64,000 nucleotides of DNA from Acetatifactor muris (lineage in GTDB: Bacteria; Bacillota; Clostridia; Lachnospirales; Lachnospiraceae), in contig JAMPHD010000009.1 in NCBI GenBank assembly GCA_023663635.1, positions 40,015 through 104,014 on the forward strand. The letters run 5' to 3'. Each line of letters begins with the position of its first letter. The stretch's first letter is position 1. A program made the position numbers and the translations under genes. Positions 43,054 through 51,901 of the stretch are shown here, one piece after another. The notes beneath the pieces were generated by a model. It saw nothing but the letters and a program-made list of their open reading frames with translations, did no database searches and was not told the DNA's origin.

Positions 43054-45375
43054 ATGGGAAAGCTGCACGGAAGGCTGAAGATTGAATTGATGTCGGATCT
43101 CTGCGTGGGATCGGGTTATTCCTATGCAGGGGTAATCGATACGGATGTGTGTTATGATGTTTACGGAATTCCGAACATTCCCGCGCGCCGTTTAAAGGGC
43201 TGTATGCGGGAGGCGGCCGGGTTGGTATGCCCGGATTCAATGGAGGCATTGTTTGGCAGGGCGGGAGCCGGAAATATTCAGGGAATCGTTCTGGAAAACG
43301 CGTACATAGAAAATTATGAGGCGATCATAAAAGAACTCCGGGAATTGCGGGATTCAGGCTGCAGGGAGGCCCGGTATCTGTCGCCTCAAAATATTCTTGA
43401 CCGATATACGCGAATCAGGGCACAGGTTGCGATCAATGAGGAGACGGGAAAGGTAAGGGAAAATTCTCTGCGGTATACCCGGGTGGTAGGGCAGTATGAT
43501 CCTCGCAAAGAGGGAGAAAATCTCTGTTTCTATGCGGAGGTGGAATATGAGGAAAATCTGAGAGAACAGTTGGAGCGGATCGCAAAGGCCGTGCGGAATC
43601 TGGGCATGTATCGGAACAGGGGACTGGGCAGCGTCCGCTGCAGTCTGATTGCGGGCAGGGAACCGGAAGAGGGCGGCAGAGAACACGGCATGGAAAGCCG
43701 CATGGACGGCAGTATGGAAAGCAGCATAAAAAGCAGCGGATCGCAAGTCGGATGTCAAAATAAGGGCGAGGGTAAAATCTGCCTGACATATGTGATCCGC
43801 AATCGGGAGCCGTTACTTATGAGCAGCGGCAGCACCGGTGTGTCGGATGCATATATCAGTGGCAGGAGGATTCTGGGGACGCTTGCGGGGGCATATCTTC
43901 GCGGAGAGAAAACATCGGCGGAGAGCGAAGAGTTCCGGGAACTCTTTCTGGACGGGACTACGATCTTCACGGACGCGAATATCACCTTTCCTCCGGAGGA
44001 GGGGCGGGAAAGCGCGGATCATTGGCCTGCATGGTATCCGGCGCCCCTTTTCTTAAACCGTCTGAAGAAGACCAAGGCGCTTGTAAATCTTTTGGGGGAT
44101 CAATCGAAACTTCCGGAAAAGGAGGCGGCCCTGTATCATCCGGAAAACGGGAATCAGCCCAAGAAACTGAAGGCGCATTATGTGCATGAGAGTGAACCGA
44201 ATGTTTTTGATATCGCGGAGGTGGACAGCGAGATCCTATACCACAACGGGCGGTTGGAACAACTGTACAATCCGGAGGCTTTGTCGGAGGGGCAATATTT
44301 TCGGGGCTGTATTTATACGGATCAAAGATACGTCGGTCTGTTAAAGACTTTGCTTGAGAGCTCACGCCTTTCCTTCGGCAAATCGAGAACCGCCCAGTAT
44401 GGCGCCTGTGAGTTGGCGGCCGAGGTCAGCGTCCGGGCGGTCACGGTTTCCGAAATCTCGGCGGAGACGGGAGAAAGTGTGGCGGTGGTCTTAAACAGTG
44501 ACGCCGCGTTTTTAAACGAGACCGGCTATACGGTGCGATATGAGGAGGTAAAGGCATTGATCGGGGAGCGCCTCGGCATTCCTTACGACCGGACGACGGA
44601 CCGGGGAAGTATTTTACAGACAAAGGAACTGACCGGCTACAATACCACATGGAATCTCAGGCGTCCCGGAATTCCCGGCCTGAAAGCGGGCAGTGTGCTG
44701 GTGTATACCATACCTGAGGGAAAATCTTGGAAGAAAGCCCTGAGCCCGGACATGTGTTTTGTCGGGGAGGGGAACCGGGAAGGCTGTGGGGAGGTAAGGG
44801 TCTTAAAGTGCCGGGATATGGCATATGCCGCCCGGCAGGCCCGGACTGCGGTGAGAGAAGACGGGAGCGCGGTGTTGGCGGTGGACGACAACCGGATCAT
44901 CCTGCAATCCATTCTCACGCAGCAGCTCTTGGATCGCCTGATATTCCTGTATATGAAGACGGATTTCAGATTGCAGCTGACGCCCTCCGCGGTGGGAAGA
45001 GTCAGCCTGATGCTGCAGGAGAGTTTGAATGATTACAGGAGAGAGCCTGAGAAGGCCTTTGCGGATTTTTGCCGCAGAATAGATTCGATCAAACGGGTGA
45101 AAGTCAAAAGAGAAACTTTTCGGCTGCTTGACAGGCTGATGCGAAAGGAGAGCGGAACCGGGGGACCGAATGAGCTTGATATTGATAAAATGGCGGACGG
45201 CGCAGGAGACGGCACGGCGAGAGAGATCAGACAGCTCTTGTGCAAACACTGCGGCACGGATGAGGAGTATAGGGAGAGGCTGCTTGGCATCTGGGGAGTG
45301 TATATGGAACAGATTCTCGCCTATCATATATATCTGAAAAAACATGAGGGAGGAAACGGGGATGAGCAGACGTAA
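43054..45375 (+). CDS. csx10: Cas7-Cas5-Cas11-like fusion (Csx10-type), type III-Dv-like
   Basis: 773 residues. Residues 1-200 form a Cas7 RAMP with D29 at the place of the Csm3 catalytic Asp and a Gly-rich RNRGLGSVRC loop at 187-196. A low-complexity linker (about 200-240) leads to a Csx10/Cas5-like part that begins ICLTYVIRNREPLLMSSGS. From about 615 the protein is helical and could be the small subunit Cas11. This three-part plan is known from the type III-Dv complex of Synechocystis. It binds crRNA and target RNA. ATG 43054 lies after AGAGGGC; GTG 43048 is an alternative overlapping the cas10 stop. Confidence 0.8.
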   Translation: MGKLHGRLKIELMSDLCVGSGYSYAGVIDTDVCYDVYGIPNIPARRLKGCMREAAGLVCPDSMEALFGRAGAGNIQGIVLENAYIENYEAIIKELRELRDSGCREARYLSPQNILDRYTRIRAQVAINEETGKVRENSLRYTRVVGQYDPRKEGENLCFYAEVEYEENLREQLERIAKAVRNLGMYRNRGLGSVRCSLIAGREPEEGGREHGMESRMDGSMESSIKSSGSQVGCQNKGEGKICLTYVIRNREPLLMSSGSTGVSDAYISGRRILGTLAGAYLRGEKTSAESEEFRELFLDGTTIFTDANITFPPEEGRESADHWPAWYPAPLFLNRLKKTKALVNLLGDQSKLPEKEAALYHPENGNQPKKLKAHYVHESEPNVFDIAEVDSEILYHNGRLEQLYNPEALSEGQYFRGCIYTDQRYVGLLKTLLESSRLSFGKSRTAQYGACELAAEVSVRAVTVSEISAETGESVAVVLNSDAAFLNETGYTVRYEEVKALIGERLGIPYDRTTDRGSILQTKELTGYNTTWNLRRPGIPGLKAGSVLVYTIPEGKSWKKALSPDMCFVGEGNREGCGEVRVLKCRDMAYAARQARTAVREDGSAVLAVDDNRIILQSILTQQLLDRLIFLYMKTDFRLQLTPSAVGRVSLMLQESLNDYRREPEKAFADFCRRIDSIKRVKVKRETFRLLDRLMRKESGTGGPNELDIDKMADGAGDGTAREIRQLLCKHCGTDEEYRERLLGIWGVYMEQILAYHIYLKKHEGGNGDEQT

Positions 45376-46621
45376 GATCACCGGAAAAATATATTACCGT
45401 ATCACCTTTCGCCTCGCCTCAGCCCTGTCGGTGGGAAGTGGAGAGGAGCGATATTCCGACAACGATATCGTGCGGGATGCTGCCGGAGCGCCCTTTATTC
45501 CGGGCAGTTCCCTGGCCGGAATTTATCGTTCTCTTCCGGGCATGGAGGAGGCGCAAGAATATCTGGGAGGCATCCGGAATGGGGAATGCGGCGCGAGCAG
45601 CAAGGTGTTGGTCTATGACGCAAAGATTCGGGACGCGGACAGCAAATTTCCCTATCGCAGCGTGGTCCGTGACTGCGTGAGCCTGGATGAGTGGAAAACA
45701 GGGACGAACGGCAATAAATTTACTTTTGAGACAGTGGAGCCGGGGGCGCAATTTGTAACTTATCTGGAGCAAAATTATGTGGAAGGGGACAGAGATATCT
45801 GCGAAGAACTGGCGGCCGCATGGATGAATCACCGGATCCGCATCGGGTGCAAGACTATGCGCGGACTTGGCAGTATCGGAGAGACAAGCGTCTGTCGGAG
45901 ATCCTTTGCGTTGGAAGATAAGGAGGGTTTGGACGCGTGGCTTGATTTTGATATGTATCGGGAGGAGGATTGGCGGGGGACGGAGCTTGCGGCTTGGGAC
46001 GCAGAGTGGAAAGATGTCTCCAAAACCATAGTCCTGGAGATGGATCTGCGGCAGAGGAGCGGAATATCCATCAAACGCTATACCACGGCGGTGAGCACGG
46101 AAAAGATACAGCCGGACGCGGAACAGATCACATGCATTATAGCGGAGGATGGAAGGGAGATGCCCTATATTCCCGGAACCTCGTGGGCAGGCGCTTTCAG
46201 GCATCATATGGAACGCCTGATTCCGGGATGTACGGAAAAACTGTTTGGAAGTTTTGAGAGGCGGTCTTTGGTCAGATTCGCGGAGAGTCTGATCGAGGGG
46301 GCACGGCCCAAAACGCTGCTCAGTCATGCCGTGGACCGCTTTACGGGAGGCGTGGTCGATCATGCGTTGTTTACCGAGAAAATATGGTACGGCGGGCAGA
46401 CAAAGTTGTGCATAGAGATTCCCGCAGAGACATCGGATGACTTTAAACAGGCGTTGTCAGCGGCGCTCACGGATCTTCACATGGGGTGTCTTCCCATAGG
46501 AGGGAGGACTGCCATAGGCAGAGGACTCTTTGAGGGGGTGAGTCTGCGGATCAACGGGGAGGAAGTGGCTGTCGGCGAGCGGATGTACGGAGAGATCTTA
46601 CAGAGATTGAAGGGGCGGTGA
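45362..46621 (+). CDS. Double Cas7 RAMP (Cas7-2x-like)
   Basis: 419 residues made of two RAMP modules. The first (1-200) has D33 within SDNDIVRD, the same spacing to FIPGSSLAG as the Csm3 catalytic Asp, and a Gly-rich KTMRGLGSIGE loop. The second (about 222-419) has YIPGTSWAGAFRH and GGRTAIGRG, but Thr257 stands where the Asp should be. So only the first module is predicted to cut target RNA. It overlaps the upstream gene by 14 bases; GAGGGAGGAAACGG is the ribosome site for ATG 45362. Confidence 0.85.
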   Translation: MSRRKITGKIYYRITFRLASALSVGSGEERYSDNDIVRDAAGAPFIPGSSLAGIYRSLPGMEEAQEYLGGIRNGECGASSKVLVYDAKIRDADSKFPYRSVVRDCVSLDEWKTGTNGNKFTFETVEPGAQFVTYLEQNYVEGDRDICEELAAAWMNHRIRIGCKTMRGLGSIGETSVCRRSFALEDKEGLDAWLDFDMYREEDWRGTELAAWDAEWKDVSKTIVLEMDLRQRSGISIKRYTTAVSTEKIQPDAEQITCIIAEDGREMPYIPGTSWAGAFRHHMERLIPGCTEKLFGSFERRSLVRFAESLIEGARPKTLLSHAVDRFTGGVVDHALFTEKIWYGGQTKLCIEIPAETSDDFKQALSAALTDLHMGCLPIGGRTAIGRGLFEGVSLRINGEEVAVGERMYGEILQRLKGR

Positions 46622-46625
46622 GTGT

Positions 46626-47177
46626 ATGGCAACATGGGAGAGAATCGGGTCAATGGAGCAGTTTTGGCAATTGGCGGAGACAATGGAGCAGGGATTTTTG
46701 TTCGCCATGCTCACGGATGAGGTGGTATTGGAGCGATGGCCTCTTTCCGAGGAGGGAAAAAAGAATTTTCGGGCCGGGGAGAGGAAACTTCTGGATATCC
46801 GAATTTTTAACCAAGAGAGGGAACTGCGGATGTTTCGGGGCAATGTGGGCGGAGCGTTTCGGGGAAGAGCGTTGGAGGATGGCACGGACGCGCGCGGCGG
46901 GAGGCGCCGGTCGGCGGAGTGTCGAAATGAGGAGTTCCGGGATGAGGAGTTTTGGGATGAAGAGCAATATTTGGATATCGACACAGAGCGCTCGGAAACT
47001 CTCTTCGCCCGGGAGGGGATGGTGCAGACCGCCGGAGGCGGACGATATCGTCTGCCCCTTGAGGGATTTGTGAACGCCAAGATAAGAATCCGGAATTATT
47101 TGGATTACTATGAGGAGACGGGACAGGCCTATGTGAAGGATTGGCGGTTGACGGACTTATTTCAGGAGGAGGGGTGA
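46626..47177 (+). CDS. csx19: Csx19-like protein (TIGR03984), type III-D subunit
   Basis: 183 residues. LLDIRIFNQERELRMFRG and the closing RNYLDYYEETGQAYV match the pattern of Csx19/TIGR03984, a subunit restricted to type III-D. The middle is an acidic low-complexity stretch (NEEFRDEEFWDEE). In the Synechocystis complex Csx19 is part of the effector. It starts 4 bases after the double Cas7. Confidence 0.8.
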   Translation: MATWERIGSMEQFWQLAETMEQGFLFAMLTDEVVLERWPLSEEGKKNFRAGERKLLDIRIFNQERELRMFRGNVGGAFRGRALEDGTDARGGRRRSAECRNEEFRDEEFWDEEQYLDIDTERSETLFAREGMVQTAGGGRYRLPLEGFVNAKIRIRNYLDYYEETGQAYVKDWRLTDLFQEEG

Positions 47178-47183
47178 GCTTAA

Positions 47184-49151
47184 GTGGCAGTACAATATGA
47201 TCGGAACAACAGGAAATTTATCAACCCCTATACTTTTGTGCGCACGCCTCGCGATCGGCAGACAGACCGCAGTTCATTTGAAAAGGTGTATGACGCTCCT
47301 CTGCACACGGGCTTTCTCCGATGCAGACTCTATGTGCGGACGCCCCTCGGAATTCCCGATTCGGTACGGGAACAGATGGTGGAAGGGCATAAGATGTATC
47401 CGTTCTTTTCTTATTGGGAGGACTGTTTGGAGGAGGGAGATTCGGAGAAAGGACGGCGGATCCCGGTGATTCCGGGGAGTTCTCTGCGGGGTTCCGTCCG
47501 GTCTGTGTTTGAGGCGGCGACGGATTCCTGTTTTGCCACGCTCCGGGCCGATACCAAACTGTCCAAGCGGGTGGAACCTAAGAACGGGGAGACATATAGA
47601 CCGGGAATCCTGAAACGGACTGCCGGAGAATGGAAACTGTATCGGGCGCACCGCTATCTGTTGGCGGCAGATACCGATCCGGCAGGTGAACCGGAAGGCG
47701 CCGTGGATGTAAATTATGATAAATATCAGGGATTGCCGGAGGATGCCTATGTCAGGATATTTTGCAATGGAAAAGACGGCGCAAGGTTTGCGAGAACCCA
47801 AGGGGGAGAAGATCTGTATTTTGGCGATGAGGTGGAATTTTGCGCAGAGGAAAGCGAAGGATATGAAAAAAGCGCCGCCCGGGATATCAGGAAAGTGGCG
47901 GATACCGGGCAGACTGCCCCGGGGAAGAAACGGGGTATTGTCTATATAGGCGAGATCTTTGGCAAAAAGAAACGCGGCGAAAGCATTTTCGTGCCGGCGG
48001 AAGAGGTGCCGGATTTAACAGGCCCGCAGTTGCAAAAGGCATATAAGGGCCTGCTGGAAACTTTAGATATCTATCGCAACCCGGCCATCAACAGGAACAG
48101 GCGACACAGCGGATACAGGGGATTTAAGCACGCGGACAGGGAGAAAGGTATTCCCGTGTGGTATTGGGTTCCGAAGGCAGACGGAGATGAGGATTTCACG
48201 CGGGATGTGAAGTTGAGCCCGGCGTCCATAGGCAGAGTTTTCTATGATACGACGCTGAATGATCTGGTGGGAGAGCGCAAACCCTGTGCGAACCGGAAGA
48301 AACTCTGCGAGGCCTGCGCGCTCTTTGGCATGGGGAGCGAGGAGAGTCTGGGGAGCCGTATCCGGTTTACGGATGCGAGAGCGCAGGAAGGGTATATTCT
48401 CAAGCCGGAGACATTGCGGATGCTGAGACCGCCGAGATATTCCTATCTGCCATTCTATACCGTTCGTAAAGGGGAAGTTGCCGGGTCTTATGATGAGGAA
48501 GGTGTGGAGATTGCCGGAAGAAAGTTTTACTGGCATAATGAGAGGGCGGCGACGGATCCGAGTGTTTACAGAGACGGAACACAGGGCAGGATGAACAATA
48601 TAGTGGAGCTTGTCATGCCGGGAGCGGAGTTTACTTTTGAGGTTTATTACGATGGAATTACGGAAGACCAGCTCAACAAGCTCATGTGGTGCCTGAATTT
48701 CGGAGAAAATCGTGAGGACGGGACATTATGTCATAAACTGGGGCATGGCAAACCCTTGGGACTTGGCAGCGTTAAAATGGTGATAGAGGAAAACGCGGAG
48801 CGGATTTTGGGGGACGGACGCTATGAGTGGCGACACGAGAGACCGGTGGAGAGAGAGGAGGCGCCGAGACTGCGCAATCGTGAGGCTTTGGAGAACGTGA
48901 TGGATTTCCGGCGGTTTTGTGAAGGCCCTGACAGGGATGTCGCCATTATGTATCCGGACGTCTATGACGAAAACGGGGAAGAATTTCCGAGAGAGCGGAG
49001 CAGTGACAAAGCGCCGCATATGTGGTATAAGTGTAATAAGGCGCGGCCAAGTCAGCGGAATGGTTATGATGAAATAGAGACACTTCCGGACATTCTCGCC
49101 GAAGATCAGGCGCTGCACGGTTATCAGATGCGCCCGGGGAGCAAAAAGTAA
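47184..49151 (+). CDS. TIGR03986 family RAMP (Cas7 with insertion)
   Basis: 655 residues, much longer than a simple Cas7. Near the N-terminus FINPYTFV and later IPVIPGSSLRGSVR are TIGR03986 hallmarks. CANRKKLCEACALFGMG is a likely zinc site and HGKPLGLGSV a Gly-rich loop. The length fits the Cas7-insertion subunit of III-Dv. No Asp stands exactly at the Csm3 catalytic place (D80 and D86 are near). GTG 47184 is the start; GGAGGAGGGG lies upstream. Confidence 0.87.
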   Translation: MAVQYDRNNRKFINPYTFVRTPRDRQTDRSSFEKVYDAPLHTGFLRCRLYVRTPLGIPDSVREQMVEGHKMYPFFSYWEDCLEEGDSEKGRRIPVIPGSSLRGSVRSVFEAATDSCFATLRADTKLSKRVEPKNGETYRPGILKRTAGEWKLYRAHRYLLAADTDPAGEPEGAVDVNYDKYQGLPEDAYVRIFCNGKDGARFARTQGGEDLYFGDEVEFCAEESEGYEKSAARDIRKVADTGQTAPGKKRGIVYIGEIFGKKKRGESIFVPAEEVPDLTGPQLQKAYKGLLETLDIYRNPAINRNRRHSGYRGFKHADREKGIPVWYWVPKADGDEDFTRDVKLSPASIGRVFYDTTLNDLVGERKPCANRKKLCEACALFGMGSEESLGSRIRFTDARAQEGYILKPETLRMLRPPRYSYLPFYTVRKGEVAGSYDEEGVEIAGRKFYWHNERAATDPSVYRDGTQGRMNNIVELVMPGAEFTFEVYYDGITEDQLNKLMWCLNFGENREDGTLCHKLGHGKPLGLGSVKMVIEENAERILGDGRYEWRHERPVEREEAPRLRNREALENVMDFRRFCEGPDRDVAIMYPDVYDENGEEFPRERSSDKAPHMWYKCNKARPSQRNGYDEIETLPDILAEDQALHGYQMRPGSKK

Positions 49152-49206
49152 CGGACAGAACAATTATAAACGGCTGCAATCGGCTGTAATGCAAAAGGAG
49201 ACGGAT

Positions 49207-49809
49207 ATGAGAAAAACCTATATTACAAATATTTCTCTTCAGGCTAAGGGGGATCTGTTGAAATTATTATATGAGCCCAACGGGTTTGTGTTGGAGCATA
49301 ACAGGGAGACCGGTTTTCCGATCATTCCGGTGATCGCGGAGCATCAGGAGCAGGGCGATGAAGTAACGGTGCTGGCCGTGCGGACGAACAACGCGGATAC
49401 GCCGGATAATTACAAGGCATTCGTGAATGAATTGGCGGAACTCGGGATAGGAGAAGACGCGGTAAAGGTGATCACCATGGTGGAGGATCAGAGCGGTGCC
49501 CTGGACCTGAAACTTTTGGCGCGCATTATAGAGGAGATACCCGATGAATCATTGGTCTACGGGGACATTACCTTTGGAACGAAACCCATGTCCGCCATTT
49601 TGCTCTATGCCCTGAACTTCATTCCCAAAATAAAAAACTGTGACGTGGACGGTATCTACTATGGAGAGATCAGGAGAGAGGGAGGAAAGATGACGCACGC
49701 CTTTCTGTATGATCTGACAATCTTTCATCTGTTGGGGGATGTGATCGATCAGATGCAGGGGTTGGGAATCGGGGAAATGCAGGGAGCGTTAAAGAAATTC
49801 ATCCTGTAG
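49207..49809 (+). CDS. Stand-alone CARF protein (TM1812/Csm6-like)
   Basis: 200 residues, only a CARF fold. DITFGTKP (120-127) replaces DxTHG, and GIYYGE later is shared with the two CARF-HEPN proteins. No HEPN or other nuclease domain is present, so it may be a sensor, a ring nuclease that breaks down cyclic oligoadenylate, or a partner for the next gene. It starts at ATG 49207 after AAAAGGAG. The downstream sigma-like gene begins 18 bases after. Confidence 0.75.
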   Translation: MRKTYITNISLQAKGDLLKLLYEPNGFVLEHNRETGFPIIPVIAEHQEQGDEVTVLAVRTNNADTPDNYKAFVNELAELGIGEDAVKVITMVEDQSGALDLKLLARIIEEIPDESLVYGDITFGTKPMSAILLYALNFIPKIKNCDVDGIYYGEIRREGGKMTHAFLYDLTIFHLLGDVIDQMQGLGIGEMQGALKKFIL

Positions 49810-49827
49810 CGCGCCGGGAGATGAAAG

Positions 49828-51006
49828 ATGGAAGACAGATATGAGAGGAAAAAAGAAATGGCGGATGCCATTGAAGAAAAGCACAAGGCTTTCCTGACGG
49901 AACTTGCCCGGATGCCCGTGGGACGGGGCCGGGGGGAGGACAGAGAGAGGCGTCTGCGGTTTTTCCGACAATATCCGATGCGGGACGATTTTCAGATGGA
50001 AGTGATGGAGGCATATGAGCCGGCTGCATATAGGCGGTTTCGAAAACGATTGACAGACCCGTCAAGATTTGGCGGGGTACAGGATGCGGATATGGCTTCC
50101 GTCGCGCACAGGCAGGATATTGACACTGTGATTTATGTGGAAGCCATGAACGAGGCTGTATGCGGTTACACGGGAAAGAATGCGTCCGGAACAGGTTATA
50201 ACTTTGTGGCATGCCTGGGCCGGAACTATAGGCAGATGGCGGCAAGGGAGTCTGCCGTAAATGATCTGGGTGAGACAGGCATATCGGATGCGGAGATACC
50301 GACGCGAAATCTGCCCAAGGTCATACATATGGTGCGCGACGGGAAGGAAATGGCACAGCGGGAAAGATCCGGCAGGACACCGGAGGAGATCCTGAATGCC
50401 ACGCAGGAAGCTCTGGGGATAAAATGTACGAAAAAGGAGTGTGAACTGATACGGACGCTGGTGTTCAACACGGCCTTTACCGTGTCGCTCGATGCGGGAA
50501 CAGAGGGTGATGAGACTCGTAAAATTCAGTTGGAGGATCCCCACAGCGCAGTGCGGGAAATGGAAGAGCGGGAAACGGCGCGCGATATGTTCCGGGTATT
50601 TTGCGAGAATATTGAGAGAAAATGGGCGCTCATTCACTCCGCGAAAGGACTGCGGGAGAAAAAGATCATTCAGATGTTCTTCTCCGCTAACTTATTAAAG
50701 GAATTAAAACTGGACGATCACGGACAGCCCTATTCCGCAGAGCCTGCGGGCAATGATAAATTTTATCCGATCGTGGAACCGCAGGGAGATTTCCTGTACA
50801 GGGAACTGTTGGACAAGGGATATCTTCACAGAGCGTTGGAAAAATATCCGAGAGATTTCTATGAAGTGTATGCCAATCTCCTGCGCGAAGATTTTCAATT
50901 TGAAGACACGGTGATCGCGGAATTGGCGGGAAAGGACAAGAGTACGATCTCAAGAGCGCGGAAGAAGTATGTGGAATTGGTGAGAGCCCTGTGTGACTTC
51001 TCGTAA
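49828..51006 (+). CDS. Sigma-70 family-like factor, CRISPR-linked
   Basis: 392 residues. Residues about 105-180 resemble sigma region 2 (GYNFVACLGRNYRQM) and then 3 (GRTPEEILNATQEALGI). The stretch TVSLDAGTEGDE, LEDPHSAVREMEERE (218-249) closely resembles the region 3-4 linker of sigma factors. After an insertion of about 70 residues, a helix-turn-helix ends the protein (IAELAGKDKSTISRARKKY, 363-381). By inference it directs RNA polymerase to the TTTTGCAAC/CTATAG sites. CRISPR-linked sigma factors are known in other type III loci (CalpS, CASP-sigma), but with a protease, not with a lone CARF. I have not compared it to those. Confidence 0.6.
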   Translation: MEDRYERKKEMADAIEEKHKAFLTELARMPVGRGRGEDRERRLRFFRQYPMRDDFQMEVMEAYEPAAYRRFRKRLTDPSRFGGVQDADMASVAHRQDIDTVIYVEAMNEAVCGYTGKNASGTGYNFVACLGRNYRQMAARESAVNDLGETGISDAEIPTRNLPKVIHMVRDGKEMAQRERSGRTPEEILNATQEALGIKCTKKECELIRTLVFNTAFTVSLDAGTEGDETRKIQLEDPHSAVREMEERETARDMFRVFCENIERKWALIHSAKGLREKKIIQMFFSANLLKELKLDDHGQPYSAEPAGNDKFYPIVEPQGDFLYRELLDKGYLHRALEKYPRDFYEVYANLLREDFQFEDTVIAELAGKDKSTISRARKKYVELVRALCDFS

Positions 51007-51080
51007 ATCAGGGAGGACGGCAGGGTCGCATCGTTCGCTTTTCGGCGCCGGGAAGAGGATGGCGGAAGGAGAGATGACGG

Positions 51081-51518
51081 ATGAAGGAATATAGATTTTA
51101 CGGTTGGGAGCATGCCGATATACCTGCAGCGGCGGATGAATACAGGCAGATACAAAACCCAAGACAATTATATGATCTGCTCTCGGAGATATGGTGCGCG
51201 GATACATGCGCGCCGAGAATGAGAGCCGCGTGGTCTGAGGAAAACAAAACCCTGGGTCAGTGTTCCATCACGGCATTCCTCGCGCAGGACATCTTCGGCG
51301 GAGAGGTCTATGGCATACTCAGACCGGGCGGAAATTATCACTGTTATAATGTGGTGGGAGGCTGTGTGTTTGATCTGACGAGCGAGCAGTTTGGGGAGGA
51401 AACGCTTTCTTACGAAGGAAATCCCATTCAGTCGCGGGACATGCATTTCGCGAAAGAAGAAAAGCGCCTCAGGTATGAATGTTTGAAGGAAGAGCTGAGG
51501 AGGAGATGTTCTGTATGA
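51081..51518 (+). CDS. YunG-like papain-fold small protein
   Basis: 145 residues. GQCSITAFLAQD holds a possible nucleophile Cys, and NYHCYNVVGG with VFDLTSEQF supply a His and an Asp, the layout of a small papain-like enzyme. It resembles Bacillus YunG, for which no function is known. It lies 75 bases after the sigma-like gene and before a terminator, so it is the last gene of the CRISPR operon. Whether it belongs to the system is unclear. Confidence 0.6.
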   Translation: MKEYRFYGWEHADIPAAADEYRQIQNPRQLYDLLSEIWCADTCAPRMRAAWSEENKTLGQCSITAFLAQDIFGGEVYGILRPGGNYHCYNVVGGCVFDLTSEQFGEETLSYEGNPIQSRDMHFAKEEKRLRYECLKEELRRRCSV

Positions 51519-51540
51519 TCAAATGCTCGCGGGAATAAAT

Positions 51541-51583
51541 ATGCTCCCCCACAAAACCGATGGTCCGTGGGGGAGCATATTTT
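51541..51583. terminator. Terminator at the right end of the CRISPR island
   Basis: ATGCTCCCCCAC (51541-51552) pairs with GTGGGGGAGCAT (51567-51578), then ATTTTG. It is perfect over 12 bases and probably stops both the island and the minus-strand peptide gene. Confidence 0.85.
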
Positions 51584-51602
51584 GTCGTATACGTTAAATG
51601 TT

Positions 51603-51686
51603 TTACTGTTTCTTATTCTTAACGATCTTGATGATCGCTGACACGATGGCGATTCCCGCCACTGCAAAAAAAGCAATTTCTATCAT
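51603..51686 (-). CDS. 27-residue hydrophobic peptide
   Basis: MIEIAFFAVAGIAIVSAII is one membrane helix, followed by a Lys-rich tail KIVKNKKQ. AAGGGGGGAT lies at a suitable distance ahead of the ATG at 51686, and the hairpin at 51541-51578 follows the stop. The plan resembles type I toxins or small membrane regulators. No antisense RNA was found. Most gene callers would miss it. Confidence 0.5.
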   Translation of the reverse strand: MIEIAFFAVAGIAIVSAIIKIVKNKKQ

Positions 51687-51834
51687 TTCTATCCCCCCTT
51701 CGAATGATCTTCTGATGGATCATGATGTAATCAAATTAAAAATATTATAGCAAAAAACGGGGGGCGTCAAGAAACTTTGCATAATCCGTCAAAGTTGCGC
51801 AAAATCCGTCAGCCTTTAGGCTGCGATTTGGCTA

Positions 51835-51863
51835 TTGCACATATTCCATTTGTGGAATATAAT
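51835..51863 (+). promoter_or_regulatory. padR promoter with palindromic operator
   Basis: TTGCAC (51835-51840), 17-base spacer, TATAAT (51858-51863). Between and across them ATATTCCA-TTTG-TGGAATAT (51841-51860) is a perfect palindrome with 8-base arms that overlaps the -10. It is a natural site for PadR autorepression. Confidence 0.75.
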
Positions 51864-51901
51864 AGAGATGTAAAACAGCGTCGGAAAGGGGGGATTGGTG
51901 A

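Noticed and set aside
49189..49206. ATG 49189 as start of the lone CARF protein
   Set aside because: The ribosome site AAAAGGAG lies after it and fits ATG 49207.
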